Shown: in pieces, positions 18,333 through 27,351 of the stretch
Layout: the number at the start of each line of letters is the position of its first letter
Position numbering within the stretch: the stretch's first letter is position 1
Assembly (NCBI RefSeq): GCF_001618425.1
Contig: NZ_BDCU01000053.1
Span: 1-64,000, forward strand
DNA length: 64,000 bases
Direction: 5' to 3'
Source of the DNA: Nocardia fusca NBRC 14340
Lineage (GTDB): Bacteria > Actinomycetota > Actinomycetes > Mycobacteriales > Mycobacteriaceae
Notes under the pieces: model-generated
Databases searched by the model: none
What the model was told of the DNA's origin: nothing
What the model saw: only the letters and a program-made list of their open reading frames with translations
Translations under genes and position numbers: made by a program

Positions 18333-19355
18333 ATGCGTGGAGTAATCATGTACGGCCCCGGCGATGTCCACGTCGTCGACCGCGAAGACCCGAAGATCAT
18401 CGACCCCACCGACGCGATCATCCGGCTCACCGCCACCTGCATCTGCGGCTCGGACCTCTGGCCCTACCGCGGCATCGAACCGGTCGATCACACCCCCATG
18501 GGCCATGAATACGTCGGCGTCGTCGAGGAGATAGGCGCCGACGTGAAAACGGTGAAGCCCGGCGACTTCGTGATCGGCTCCTTTGTCATCTCCGACAACA
18601 CGTGCGAGATCTGCCGGGCGGGGTTCCAGTCGAAATGCATCCACGCGGAGTTCGTGGCACAGACCGTCGGCACGCAGGCAGAAAAGGCTCGTATTCCGCA
18701 CGCCGACGGCACTCTAGTGGCCACACCGGGACATCCGGACGAGGATCTCGTTCCGGCCTTGCTGGCGGCCTCCGACGTGCTGGGCACCGGATGGTACGCC
18801 GCCGACGCGGCTCAGGCAGGTCCGGGCAAGACCGTCGCGGTGGTCGGCGACGGCGCCGTCGGTCTCATGGCGATCCTGGCAGCCCGTGAGTTGGGCGCGG
18901 AACGGATCATCGCGATGTCCCGTCATCCCGAGCGACAGAAGCTGGCTCGCTACTACGGCGCGACCGACATCGTCGAGGAGCGCGGCGAGGAAGGAATCGC
19001 GAGGATCCGCGACCTCACCGATGGCCACGGCGCGCACAGCGTGGTGGAGGCCGTCGGCACCCAGGAGTCCTTCATGCAGGCCGTCGGCGCGACCCGTGGC
19101 GGCGGGCACATGGGCTACGTCGGGGTCAACTACGACGTCCAGATCCCCGGCATCCAGCTGTTCTTCGCCGGCATCCACCTCCTCGGCGGTCCGGCACCGG
19201 TCCGCCGGTTCCTGCCCGACCTCATCGACCGCATATGGAACCGAACCATCGACCCCGGCAAGGTCTTCGACCTCACCCTCCCCCTGGATCAGGCCGCCGA
19301 AGGCTACAAGGCGATGAACGAACGCCGCGCGATCAAAACCCTGCTCACCCTCTGA
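18333..19355 (+). CDS. zinc-dependent alcohol dehydrogenase (MDR family)
   Basis: 340 residues. Catalytic-zinc ligands are Cys in CICGSDLWPYRG and the His-Glu pair in MGHEYVGVVEE. A structural-zinc loop is reduced to CEICRAGFQSKC (three cysteines rather than the usual four). The NAD(P)-binding motif is VVGDGAVGLMA, with a C-terminal MDR tail. AAGGAG precedes ATG 18333 by 7 bases. It lies 77 bases after the MFS gene and 32 bases before the lipoprotein hydrolase, so probably co-transcribed. The substrate is unknown; paralogues with this zinc loop are common broad-range dehydrogenases in actinomycetes. Confidence 0.9.
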   Translation: MRGVIMYGPGDVHVVDREDPKIIDPTDAIIRLTATCICGSDLWPYRGIEPVDHTPMGHEYVGVVEEIGADVKTVKPGDFVIGSFVISDNTCEICRAGFQSKCIHAEFVAQTVGTQAEKARIPHADGTLVATPGHPDEDLVPALLAASDVLGTGWYAADAAQAGPGKTVAVVGDGAVGLMAILAARELGAERIIAMSRHPERQKLARYYGATDIVEERGEEGIARIRDLTDGHGAHSVVEAVGTQESFMQAVGATRGGGHMGYVGVNYDVQIPGIQLFFAGIHLLGGPAPVRRFLPDLIDRIWNRTIDPGKVFDLTLPLDQAAEGYKAMNERRAIKTLLTL

Positions 19356-19387
19356 CCATCAACGAGACCCGCACCAGGAGCACCACC

Positions 19388-20518
19388 ATGACCACGACCA
19401 CGACCGTGCGGCGATATCCTCGCCGCTGGGCCCGCATCGCCGGCGCCGGCGCCGCCACCCTGGCTGTTCTGGCCGCCTCGGCCTGCTCCGCCGCCGATAC
19501 CACCACCTCGGCCGCGCCCGCCGCACCGATCGCAAACCTGTCCACCGGTGATCTCTCGCGCGGTGCGGACAACTTCTACACCAGCGACCAGGTCACCATG
19601 CAGCCGGTCACGTTCAAGAACCAGTACCAGATGGACGTCACCGGCAACCTGTTCGTCCCCAAGAATCTCGCCCCCGGCACCCGCGCCGCCGCCATGGTGG
19701 TCGGGCACCCGATGGGCGCGGTCAAGGAACAGTCCGCCAACCTTTACGCCACCAAAATGGCCGAACAAGGCTTCGTCACCCTCGCCCTGGACCTGGCATT
19801 CTGGGGCGGCAGCGCAGGCGCACCCCGCAACGCCGTCGCCCCCGACCTCTACACCGAAACCTTCAACGCCGGCGTCGACTACCTGCGCACCCAGGACACC
19901 GTCGACCCCGAACGCATCGGCGCCCTCGGCATCTGCGGCAGCGGCAGCTTCGTCATCTCCGCCGCCAAGATCGACCCCCGCATCAAAGCCGTCGCCACCG
20001 TAAGCATGTACGACATGGGCGCCGCCAACCGCGACGGACTGGGCCACTCCGTCACCCCGGAGCAGCGGCAAGCGATCCTCGCTCGAGCCGCCGCGCAGCG
20101 CGATGTCGAATTCCGTGGCGGCCCCACCGAATACACCAGCGGAACCGTCCACGAACTGACCGCCGACTCGACTCCCATCGAACGCGAGTTCTACGACTTC
20201 TACCGCACCCAGCGCGGCGCCTTCACCCCCGAAGGCACCACCTCGGAACTGACCACCCACCCGACGCTGTCGAGCAACGCGAAGTTCCTGAACTTCTACC
20301 CGTTCAACGACATCGAGACCATCTCCCCGCGGCCGATGCTGTTCATCACCGGCGAGAACGCCCACTCCCGCGAATTCAGCGAAGAGGCCTACCGCCTGGC
20401 CGGAGACCGCAAGGAACTGGTGATCGTGCCCGGCGCCGGACACGTCGACCTCTACGACCGCACCGAACTCATCCCCTTCGACAAACTGACCGACTTCTTC
20501 ACCCAGAACCTGCACTGA
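19388..20518 (+). CDS. alpha/beta-hydrolase lipoprotein
   Basis: 376 residues. An N-terminal twin-arginine-like RRYPRRWAR precedes a hydrophobic segment ending in a lipobox (AASAC), so the protein should be exported and lipid-anchored. The mature domain is a dienelactone-hydrolase/acetyl-xylan-esterase type alpha/beta hydrolase: GHPMGAVKEQ, GICGSGSFVIS as nucleophile elbow, an Asp in FITGENAHS region and His in VPGAGHVDLYD. The nucleophile position in GICGSGS reads Gly-Ser within a CGSG context, which is normal for this group. ATG 19388 follows the dehydrogenase by 32 bases with AGGAG upstream. Confidence 0.82.
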   Translation: MTTTTTVRRYPRRWARIAGAGAATLAVLAASACSAADTTTSAAPAAPIANLSTGDLSRGADNFYTSDQVTMQPVTFKNQYQMDVTGNLFVPKNLAPGTRAAAMVVGHPMGAVKEQSANLYATKMAEQGFVTLALDLAFWGGSAGAPRNAVAPDLYTETFNAGVDYLRTQDTVDPERIGALGICGSGSFVISAAKIDPRIKAVATVSMYDMGAANRDGLGHSVTPEQRQAILARAAAQRDVEFRGGPTEYTSGTVHELTADSTPIEREFYDFYRTQRGAFTPEGTTSELTTHPTLSSNAKFLNFYPFNDIETISPRPMLFITGENAHSREFSEEAYRLAGDRKELVIVPGAGHVDLYDRTELIPFDKLTDFFTQNLH

Positions 20519-20583
20519 CCGGCACACATTCCACGACCGCCGTGAAAGTGCGGGTATCGCACACCGTGGTTGCATCAGCTCGA

Positions 20584-20892
20584 TCACCTCGGGAGGCCCG
20601 CCGTCTCGGACCTCGCTACGGCTTCTGTGATGGGCTCTCTGCCCTGGTTGAGTTCAAGGATCCGCCGGCCTGGAGAGTTCGCGTGGATCAGCGCCGTCAG
20701 AGTGGTCGCGACATCCTCTCTGCTGATCTGCTCATGGAGCTCGGCGGGACCGATATAGATTTGAATGCCGTCAGCAAAAGCCTCGCCGTTATTACGCCGC
20801 GTGAGGCCTGAAACCTTCACCTCCTGCTCGCCCAGATTGCGGGCGAGCAGGCGGCCGATTCGTCCGGTGAGGCCGATAATGAAGACGTTCAT
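20584..20892 (-). pseudogene. NAD(P)H-binding (NmrA/SDR-atypical) protein with internal deletion
   Basis: 102 residues beginning MNVFIIGLTGRIGRLLARNL, the NAD(P)-binding start of atypical SDR proteins that are usually around 210 residues. After about residue 45 the sequence jumps to SREDVATTLTALIH and RRILELNQGREPI, which in full-length relatives lies near the C-terminus. The central half, including the rest of the Rossmann fold, is missing while the reading frame is kept. It is therefore an in-frame deletion derivative, probably non-functional. A start-proximal peptide (MSPPRTGADK) in the longer frame is not family-like. Confidence 0.6.
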
Positions 20893-21021
20893 TGTCTTAT
20901 CCGCTCCCGTTCGAGGTGGAGACAATTATCGCGTTCCGGTTGCTCCGTCGAAGATCGCTGTGATCCGGATGCCGTGGTGTGCACGGCGCCGGACGCCGGG
21001 ATCCTCCCTTCCGGGAGTGCA

Positions 21022-21600
21022 CTACTTGCCGAGGAAGTCGTTCAGCACGGTATTGACCTCGTCGGCGTGGGTCCAGAGCAGGCCGTGGGGGGCACCTTCG
21101 ATCTCGACATACTCGGCCTCGGGGAACGCCGCGTGGAAGCGACGCCCGGTGGCGTCGATGGGCAGGATGTTGTCTTTGGTGCCGTGCAAGATCAGCGCCG
21201 GTTTGCCACTGGCGCGCACCGCCTCGATATCGCCGCGGAAATCCTCGATCCAGGACGGGACGACCGCGTACGCGGCCACCGGGGCACTGCCGATCGCGAC
21301 GTTCCAGCTGCCGGTGACGGCTTCCTGACCGATCCGGGAGCCGAGGTTCTCGTCCAAGTTGTAGAAGTCCGAGAAGAACTGCGTGAACCAGGCGTACCGG
21401 TCACCCTTCGCGGCTGCGGCGATGCCGTCGAACACCTCCTGCGGAACCCCCTCGGGGTTGTCGTCGCGGGCGACGAGGAACGGTTCGAGCGAGGCGAGGA
21501 ACGCGAGCTTCGCTACTCGCTCATGCCCGTAACGCGCCACGTACCGGGCCGGCTCCCCCGTGCCCATCGAGAAGCCGACCAGCACCACAACTTCGAGGTT
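21022..21600 (-). pseudogene. truncated chloroperoxidase/arylesterase-type alpha/beta hydrolase
   Basis: The frame encodes a normal C-terminal two-thirds: nucleophile elbow VLVGFSMGTGE, RYVARYGHERVAKLAFLASL, Asp in LHGTKDNILP and His in IEGAPHGLLW. Family members have about 85 more residues before the elbow, including the oxyanion HGYP motif. Here homology stops at LEVVVLVG near 21597, and the upstream residues up to 21726 are arginine/glycine-rich and unrelated. The 5' part has been lost at the junction with the isochorismatase gene. Confidence 0.65.
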
Positions 21601-21709
21601 TCGTTGTCCGTGCGGGTTACGGTGCGCGGCGGGGCCGCCGACCGCACCGAGAGGCGGGTCCGACGCTCGGCGTACGCCGGACCCGCCTCCAGCCCAGCAG
21701 CCGCCGGCT

Positions 21710-22312
21710 CTACCGGGCAGTGACATCAGTAGTGGGCGTGGCCAGCAGCTGCAGCTCCCAGGCGAGCGCTACCCCGCTACCGCCACCGTGCTCGGCCATG
21801 ACCTCCCCGGCCCCGCCGGTCGTCGACTCGCGAGCCCAGTCACGCTGCCATTCACCGGCCACGGCCATCCAGGTGATAGGCACCACGCCGGCCTGCACCA
21901 TGCGACGCACCGCCATATCGTGTGCCTCCGCGGTCACCCCGCCGCACGCGTCCGTGACGACGAAGACGTCGTACCCCTCGTCCAGCGCCTGGGTGGCGGG
22001 CATAGCGACGCAGATCTCGGTCCACAGCCCGGCGATGATCAGCTTCTTTCGCCCCGTCTTCTCCACGACATCGACGACGCGACGGTCCTGCCAGGTGTTG
22101 ATGAACGTGCGGTTGATCGGCTGCTGGTCCGGGAAGACGTCCTGGATGCCCTTGATGAGGTTGCCACCACGCTCTTCGATGACCGTGGTCAGCCCCGTGG
22201 GGACATCGAACACCTTCGCCAGCTTGGCCAGGCCGACGACATTGTTGACGATCATGGTCGGTTCATGGCTGTGGAGATCGGCGAACTGGTAGGGCTGGTG
22301 GTCGATAAGCAC
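21710..22312 (-). CDS. isochorismatase-family (YcaC-like) hydrolase, N-terminally short
   Basis: 200 residues. The catalytic triad of cysteine hydrolases can be placed: Asp in LIDHQPYQF, Lys in NRTFINTW region and the variant active-site segment GLWTEICVAMPA with Cys. EAHDMAVRRMVQAGVVPITW is typical of the YcaC branch. The best start is GTG 22312, giving VLIDHQ almost at residue 1. Homologues carry about 20 more residues. Upstream, the same frame reads SPSHVLVLIDHQ and then hits the stop of the F420-type reductase gene, 21 bases before the GTG. It may be translated by coupling or be slightly truncated; activity is uncertain. Confidence 0.65.
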   Translation of the reverse strand: MLIDHQPYQFADLHSHEPTMIVNNVVGLAKLAKVFDVPTGLTTVIEERGGNLIKGIQDVFPDQQPINRTFINTWQDRRVVDVVEKTGRKKLIIAGLWTEICVAMPATQALDEGYDVFVVTDACGGVTAEAHDMAVRRMVQAGVVPITWMAVAGEWQRDWARESTTGGAGEVMAEHGGGSGVALAWELQLLATPTTDVTAR

Positions 22313-22333
22313 CAGAACATGCGATGGTGAAAG

Positions 22334-22888
22334 TCAGAGTTGTTCGGGTGCTGCCATCCGGTACACGAACTGGCCGAGCCCGGACTGCGCGATCGCGAAC
22401 ATCGTCCCGGCCAGCCCCTCCTGAGTGGCGGCCATGCTCAGGTCACCCAGACGGACCGCGTCGTATCCGGCGTCGAGACTGAGCTGCCCGACAATGCCCT
22501 GGGTTTCGTCGTCACCGCACCACAGGTTGCTGGGTCGTACCCGGGTATCGGCGATCTGCCCGAAGAGAGAGGCGAAGTTGGTGTTGAACGCCTTCGCCGT
22601 CGACCCGCCCGTCACCGACTCGACGTACTCGGCATTGGAGGAGAACCCGGCCGGAGGCCGGGCACCGCCATAGAGGTTCGTGGCGTCGAGCACCATCTTG
22701 CCCGCGAGCCCGGTGACGGATGACAGAGCCGCCGCCACGGCGGTTCCCGGGACGGCAAGCAGCACCGCTTCCGAGGCACCGGCGTCGCCGCCACCACGCC
22801 CCAGCCGCGTCACCCGGTGCCCGGCACGCTCCCACAGATCGGCCAGCCCACCACCGATATTGCCTCGTCCGATCACGGTGATATCCAT
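22334..22888 (-). CDS. NADPH-dependent F420 reductase-like protein
   Basis: 184 residues. The N-terminus MDITVIGRGNIGGGLADLW is the NADP-binding fold of the F420H2:NADP oxidoreductase family, followed by LAVPGTAV, KMVLDATN and AKAFNTNFASLFG and the closing AQSGLGQFVYRM. It would move hydride between NADPH and a cofactor or act on a small substrate. ATG 22888 is the canonical start. It diverges from the LysR gene across a 169-base space with a strong dyad, so the LysR protein probably controls it. Its stop lies in frame with the following isochorismatase gene. Confidence 0.85.
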   Translation of the reverse strand: MDITVIGRGNIGGGLADLWERAGHRVTRLGRGGGDAGASEAVLLAVPGTAVAAALSSVTGLAGKMVLDATNLYGGARPPAGFSSNAEYVESVTGGSTAKAFNTNFASLFGQIADTRVRPSNLWCGDDETQGIVGQLSLDAGYDAVRLGDLSMAATQEGLAGTMFAIAQSGLGQFVYRMAAPEQL

Positions 22889-23019
22889 GCTTGTCTCCTT
22901 GCCGGGCCGATGTGCGATGGACTCCGGTCATGCGGACAGAAACCAGCTCCGACCAGGTTCGACTGGGCAGGCTGAAATGTCTCCCGGGGCCTGAAAAGAC
23001 CGTACGGCGGCCCTCCGGC

Positions 23020-23046
23020 GGGCGTCCAAGACTTGTTCGGACGCCC
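23020..23046. promoter_or_regulatory. LysR-type operator candidate
   Basis: GGGCGTCC-AAGACTTGTTC-GGACGCCC: two perfect 8-base arms with an 11-base spacer, ending 11 bases before the TTG start of the LysR gene. The spacing resembles LysR-type recognition dyads, here close to the gene as expected for autoregulation; it could also act on the divergent reductase gene. Confidence 0.45.
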
Positions 23047-23057
23047 ATCGGTAGGAT

Positions 23058-23999
23058 TTGTCTATCGATATCAGTCCCCGCCTGCTCCGCTACTTCATGG
23101 CCGTAGCCGAAGAACTCCACTTCGGCCGCGCGGCCACCCGTCTCTACATCGCCCAGCCGTCCCTGAGCCATCAGATCCACAAACTCGAGCAGACCCTCGG
23201 AACCCCGCTGTTCGTGCGTTCGAACCGCCAGGTGCAGCTCACCGCCGCAGGCCGGACACTGGTTCGCGAAGCGCCGAAAGTACTGGCAGCGCTGGAACAA
23301 GCCGTGCAGCTCACCCGGCTGGCCGGTTCCGGGATCGCGACGACGATTCGGCTGGGCTACACCCCGGTCACCGGCTTCGACACGCTCACAACACTTCTTG
23401 ATGCGCTCCGCGAGGACCACCCCGATCTGATGATCGACGCTCGAGAGTTCTTCAGCGCCGAGATCCCCGGACGGCTCCGGTCCGGCGACCTGGACATCGG
23501 TCTCGCCCTCTCACCGCAGCTCGTCGACAAGGTAGCCGGCGAGATCCTGCGCAAAGAACCCGTGTCCGCACTCCTCAGCACTCGCCACCGCCTCGCCGAC
23601 CTACCGAGGATTTCGGTGGCCGCCCTCCGCGACGAGACGCTGCTACTGTTCCCTCGCCACCTAGCGCCCGCCTACTACGACGGCATCGTCGCCGCATTCC
23701 ACGAAGCGGGTTTCCCGCCCGAGATCTGCGCGTTCGAAGAACCACCGGTGTACGCCATGCTCGCCCGGCTCGCCGGCGGACGCGAGATCGGCTTGGCTCC
23801 TGCCTCGTTCGCCGAACACGCCGCGAAAACCGGCACCGGCATCATTCACCGCGATATCGTCGATCCGCCGATCCTGGCGGAACTCTCGGTGCTCTGGCCC
23901 ACAAACGATCCCTCACCCGCCATCACCAACGTCCTCGCCACCGCACGTCGCTGCGCTGAACACAACAAATGGCTACGCGACCCCCCACAGAGTGCGTAG
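23058..23999 (+). CDS. LysR-family transcriptional regulator
   Basis: 313 residues. The N-terminal winged HTH is textbook: LLRYFMAVAEELHFGRAATRLYIAQPSLSHQIHKLEQTLG. The C-terminal inducer-binding domain starts at IRLGYTPVTGFDTL and ends near LWPTNDPSP. The start is TTG 23058 (next codons TCT ATC GAT); no ATG lies in a sensible place and AGGA is upstream. It diverges from the F420-type reductase gene, with a dyad between, so the two-gene unit leftward is its likely target. Confidence 0.9.
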   Translation: MSIDISPRLLRYFMAVAEELHFGRAATRLYIAQPSLSHQIHKLEQTLGTPLFVRSNRQVQLTAAGRTLVREAPKVLAALEQAVQLTRLAGSGIATTIRLGYTPVTGFDTLTTLLDALREDHPDLMIDAREFFSAEIPGRLRSGDLDIGLALSPQLVDKVAGEILRKEPVSALLSTRHRLADLPRISVAALRDETLLLFPRHLAPAYYDGIVAAFHEAGFPPEICAFEEPPVYAMLARLAGGREIGLAPASFAEHAAKTGTGIIHRDIVDPPILAELSVLWPTNDPSPAITNVLATARRCAEHNKWLRDPPQSA

Positions 24000-24105
24000 A
24001 GCTGCGACCCACTCGAAACTGCGGACGCAGCGCCGCGACCCCGGGCTCGAGTATGCCGCTACGGCACGGTGTCTGATGGAGCGGGACCCCACGAACGGAG
24101 CTCAT

Positions 24106-26025
24106 ATGACCTTGACCGGACGGCCGGCCCAGCAGCGACCGGCACTACTCGACATCGAGGCATTCTTCGCCGACCCCGAGTTCGCGTCCCCGTCGATCTC
24201 CCCGGACGGCACCCGGATCGCCTACCTCGCACCGTACCGCGGGCGCCGCAATGTCTGGGTGCGTGGTGTCGACCGGACCCACGCCGACTCCGTTCCCGTC
24301 ACCTCCGACGCCCGTCGTGGCATCACCAGCTACTACTGGACCGGCAACCCCCGCTTCCTGCTCTACCTGCAGGACATCGACGGCAACGAGGACTGGCACC
24401 TGCACCGCGTCGACCTCGACGATCCCAGCTCGCCCGTCGTCGACCTGACCCCACTCGACCCCGGCTCCCGGGTGTTCGCCGTCGACCCGGAGACCACGGT
24501 GCCCGGCACCGCCATCATCTGGATGAACCCCCGCCCGCTCTACGTCGACGTGTTCCGCATCGACGTCGCCACCGGCGAGACGACCCCGCTGGTGGAGCGG
24601 ACCGATCCCACCGCGACCTTCCTCCTCGACCGCACCGGCCGCGTGAGCTGGCACCTCGCCAAGGACCCCGACGGCACCCACGAGATCTCCGCCGTCGACC
24701 CCGACACCGGAGACCGGCGGCTCCTGCACCGCGCGGGCGGCCCCGAGCACCCCATGGGGATCTTCCTGGCCCCGCTGCCCGACGGTAGCGGCGCGCTGCT
24801 CGGCGACTACCAGGACTCCGACGACCTGCGGCTGCTGCGGCTCGACCGCGACACCGGCGAGCTGACCGTGGTGGCCGCCGTGGACGGGCACAGCCTCGAC
24901 ACCCTGAGCGCGGCGTCGGACGACCTGCCGCCCACCGTGTTCGCCAGCCGCCGCACCGGCGAGATCCTCGCCGCCCGCTTCACCGGCGACCGGCCCCGCA
25001 TCGTGCCGATCGACCCGCACTTCGCCGAGGTCCAGGCCGCATTGGAGAAGCTCTCCGACGGCGTCCTCGACACGGTCTCCTCCGATCTGAGCGAACAGCG
25101 CTGGGTCGCCACCTTCATCCACGACCGCGAACCGGGCACGACCTGGTTCTACAACCACGCCACCGGCGAAAGCCGCCTGCTGTTCCGCGACCCGCACCTC
25201 GACCCGGCCGGCCTCGCACCGATGATCCCGGTCCGGTTCGCCGCCCGCGACGGCCTGCCGCTGCACGGGTTCCTGACCCTGCCCGTCGGCGTCTCGCCCG
25301 AGAACCTGCCGCTGGTACTGCTGGTGCACGGCGGGCCGTGGATGCACGACACCTGGACCTTCAACAAGGCCGTACAGTTCCTGGCCAACCGCGGTTACGC
25401 CGTATTGCAGGTCAACTTCCGCGGCTCCACCGGCCACGGGCGCCGGCATGTCACCGCCGCGATCGGCGAGTTCGCCGGCGCCATGCACGACGACCTGATC
25501 GACGCCGTCGACTGGGCCATCGCCCAGGGCTACGCCGACCCCGACCGCGTCGCCATCGTCGGCGGCTCCTACGGCGGTTACGCCGCACTCGTCGGCATCA
25601 CCGTCACACCGGAGAAGTTCGCCGCGGCAGTCGATTACGTCGGCATCTCGGACCTGGCCAACTTCCTCGCCACACTGCCCCCGTTCGTCCGCGCGAACAT
25701 GACCAACAACTGGACCGCCTACGTCGGCGACCCCGACGACCCCGAGCAGCTCGCCGACATGCGACGCCGCTCCCCCATCACGATGATCGACCGAATCACA
25801 GCCCCGCTACTTGTCGCCCAGGGCGCCAACGACGTCCGCGTGGTACAGGCGGAGTCGGACAATATCGTCGCGCCACTGCGGGAACGTGGGGTGCCGGTCG
25901 AGTACCTCGTCGCCGAGAACGAGGGGCATGGCTTCGAGAACCCGGAAAACCAGGTCATGCTGTTCCGCGCCATCGAACGCCACCTCGCCGAGTATCTCGG
26001 CGGTCGCAGCGCGGCGAACACCTGA
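24106..26025 (+). CDS. S9-family prolyl-oligopeptidase-like peptidase
   Basis: 639 residues. The N-terminal half is a beta-propeller of WD-like repeats (SPSISPDGTRIAYL, WHLHRVDLDD, LLRLDRDTGEL). The C-terminal alpha/beta-hydrolase domain has the catalytic Ser in GGSYGGYAALVG, Asp in GANDVRVVQ and His in ENEGHGFENPEN. HGGPWMHDTW supplies the oxyanion region. There is no signal peptide, so it is probably a cytoplasmic oligopeptidase or acylaminoacyl peptidase. ATG 24106 has GGAG 6 bases upstream; the longer frame adds 38 residues without family similarity. Confidence 0.92.
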   Translation: MTLTGRPAQQRPALLDIEAFFADPEFASPSISPDGTRIAYLAPYRGRRNVWVRGVDRTHADSVPVTSDARRGITSYYWTGNPRFLLYLQDIDGNEDWHLHRVDLDDPSSPVVDLTPLDPGSRVFAVDPETTVPGTAIIWMNPRPLYVDVFRIDVATGETTPLVERTDPTATFLLDRTGRVSWHLAKDPDGTHEISAVDPDTGDRRLLHRAGGPEHPMGIFLAPLPDGSGALLGDYQDSDDLRLLRLDRDTGELTVVAAVDGHSLDTLSAASDDLPPTVFASRRTGEILAARFTGDRPRIVPIDPHFAEVQAALEKLSDGVLDTVSSDLSEQRWVATFIHDREPGTTWFYNHATGESRLLFRDPHLDPAGLAPMIPVRFAARDGLPLHGFLTLPVGVSPENLPLVLLVHGGPWMHDTWTFNKAVQFLANRGYAVLQVNFRGSTGHGRRHVTAAIGEFAGAMHDDLIDAVDWAIAQGYADPDRVAIVGGSYGGYAALVGITVTPEKFAAAVDYVGISDLANFLATLPPFVRANMTNNWTAYVGDPDDPEQLADMRRRSPITMIDRITAPLLVAQGANDVRVVQAESDNIVAPLRERGVPVEYLVAENEGHGFENPENQVMLFRAIERHLAEYLGGRSAANT

Positions 26026-26300
26026 TCCGTCCGGACGGACGACCGCACACAAGCGGTTGGCCAGTCCCTCGCGGACGGCGTCGACCTCGAGCTTCGCCGA
26101 GTCAGGAGAGTGGCGGATCCGGTGACCGATTCGCGGTTGACGTATGACCTATACCCTCCGAATCGAGTCCGGTGCCCGAACGCATCGCGAAGGTCTGGCC
26201 GCCACGGACCCGTGCCCGGCTCGGTGACCTGCGACCTGGACGGCGTCCTCGTCGATAGTTTCTCCCCCACCCCGTCCCACCACCCGGATGCGAGCACACG

Positions 26301-26676
26301 ATGACCGACACGGACACGAGCCGATCTTCGGCTGCTTCGTCACCCCGGCCGCGCAGCCGCCGCAGCGCCCGGTCGAACTCTCAGTCGTCGCGGAACAGGC
26401 CGGGCTCGACCTTGTGACCTACCACGACCACCCCACCAGTCCGCTTTCCCGGACACCTGGACGCTCATCTATTTCGTCGCCACACGCACCCAGCGAATCC
26501 GGATCAGCGCCAACGTGCTCAACCTGCCGTTGCGCCCGCCCTCGGTCCTCGCCCGCGCCGCCGCGAGCCTGAACCTGCTCAGCGACGGCCGCGTCGAGAC
26601 TGACCGCCTGCCGCAGGAAGCCGCATACCGCAGGGCCCTCGGTACGACCCGATGGGGACCGCCGCATTCACATTGA
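26301..26676 (+). pseudogene. luciferase-like (LLM) flavin monooxygenase remnant with frameshifts
   Basis: Reading across frames reconstructs the start of an F420/FMN-dependent LLM protein. After ATG 26301 (MTD) a one-base loss shifts to GHEPIFGCFVTPAAQPPQRP and EQAGLDLVTYHDHP. A second one-base loss near 26430 shifts to QSAFPDTWTLIYFVATRTQR and ISANVLNLPLRPPSVLARAA, ending with LLSDGRVE. Normal sequence stops there and an unrelated tail ends at TGA 26674-26676. Family members are about 280 residues or longer. At least two frameshifts and a 3' truncation make this a clear pseudogene. The stretch 26026-26300 before it shows no gene. Confidence 0.65.
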
Positions 26677-26716
26677 TTCTTTGATCAGTCGGTTGTGGTG
26701 ACGATCGACAACGATG

Positions 26717-27199
26717 TCAGCTGTCCCAACCGAGGTGCAGGATCGTGGCACGTCCGGCGGTGACCAGTAACCAGTCCGTCCATTTCGCCGCATACCACTT
26801 GGACGGGTGATAGTCCACGATTGCGGCCGACCGTACATCGCCCAATTCGGCTGCGATCAGATCGGCGAGCACGCCGCCCAGCTGGGCAGCCTCGGCGCAC
26901 GACCGGGCGGACAGATGGTCGAACGGATTCGTCGACACATGGTCGATGAGGGCCCTCCGCCACCGGTCGGCCCGGTCGGTGGAAGTCACCCCGGTGACCT
27001 TGCCGCGCGGATCCCATTCGCGGTAGAGGCGGGCGGCGCATGCCTTCATCGCGGGCGCCCCGGCCGGAAATCGGTCTACGGGCACGATCGGATACATATC
27101 GATATGCGCGATGAAACCGGTCCCGGCCCGCGCTGCGTGGATCCGGCGAACGACGGCGGCGAACTCCTCCGAGAACGATCCGGCTACCGGAGAAACCAT
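26717..27199 (-). CDS. hypothetical protein, 160 aa
   Basis: I do not recognise this protein. It has 160 residues, no signal peptide, and reads as a soluble globular protein with alternating helices (FAAVVRRIHAARAG, AEAAQLGGVLADLIAAELGD) and a tryptophan-rich C-terminus (PSKWYAAKWTDWLL, ILHLGWDS). ATG 27199 has AGGTGAG about 10 bases upstream. It follows the giant TPR gene by 152 bases on the same strand and may be co-transcribed with it. Codon use is normal for the window, which supports it being a real gene. Confidence 0.6.
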   Translation of the reverse strand: MVSPVAGSFSEEFAAVVRRIHAARAGTGFIAHIDMYPIVPVDRFPAGAPAMKACAARLYREWDPRGKVTGVTSTDRADRWRRALIDHVSTNPFDHLSARSCAEAAQLGGVLADLIAAELGDVRSAAIVDYHPSKWYAAKWTDWLLVTAGRATILHLGWDS

Positions 27200-27351
27200 G
27201 GCGTGTTACTCACCTTTCGGGTGCACCGGCCGAGCCATCGCGATCAAGCGGTACTACGGCGTCGTGCAGCGAGAACCTTCTTCTGATCATTCTTCGGAGA
27301 ATGTTCGGCCGTGCAGCAGCTGGCGAACACTGTTCCTCGGCTCGTGTGTCT

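Noticed and set aside
24145..25488. A 447-codon frame antisense to the S9 peptidase
   Set aside because: Repetitive Val/Gly/Glu-rich shadow; the peptidase has all catalytic motifs.
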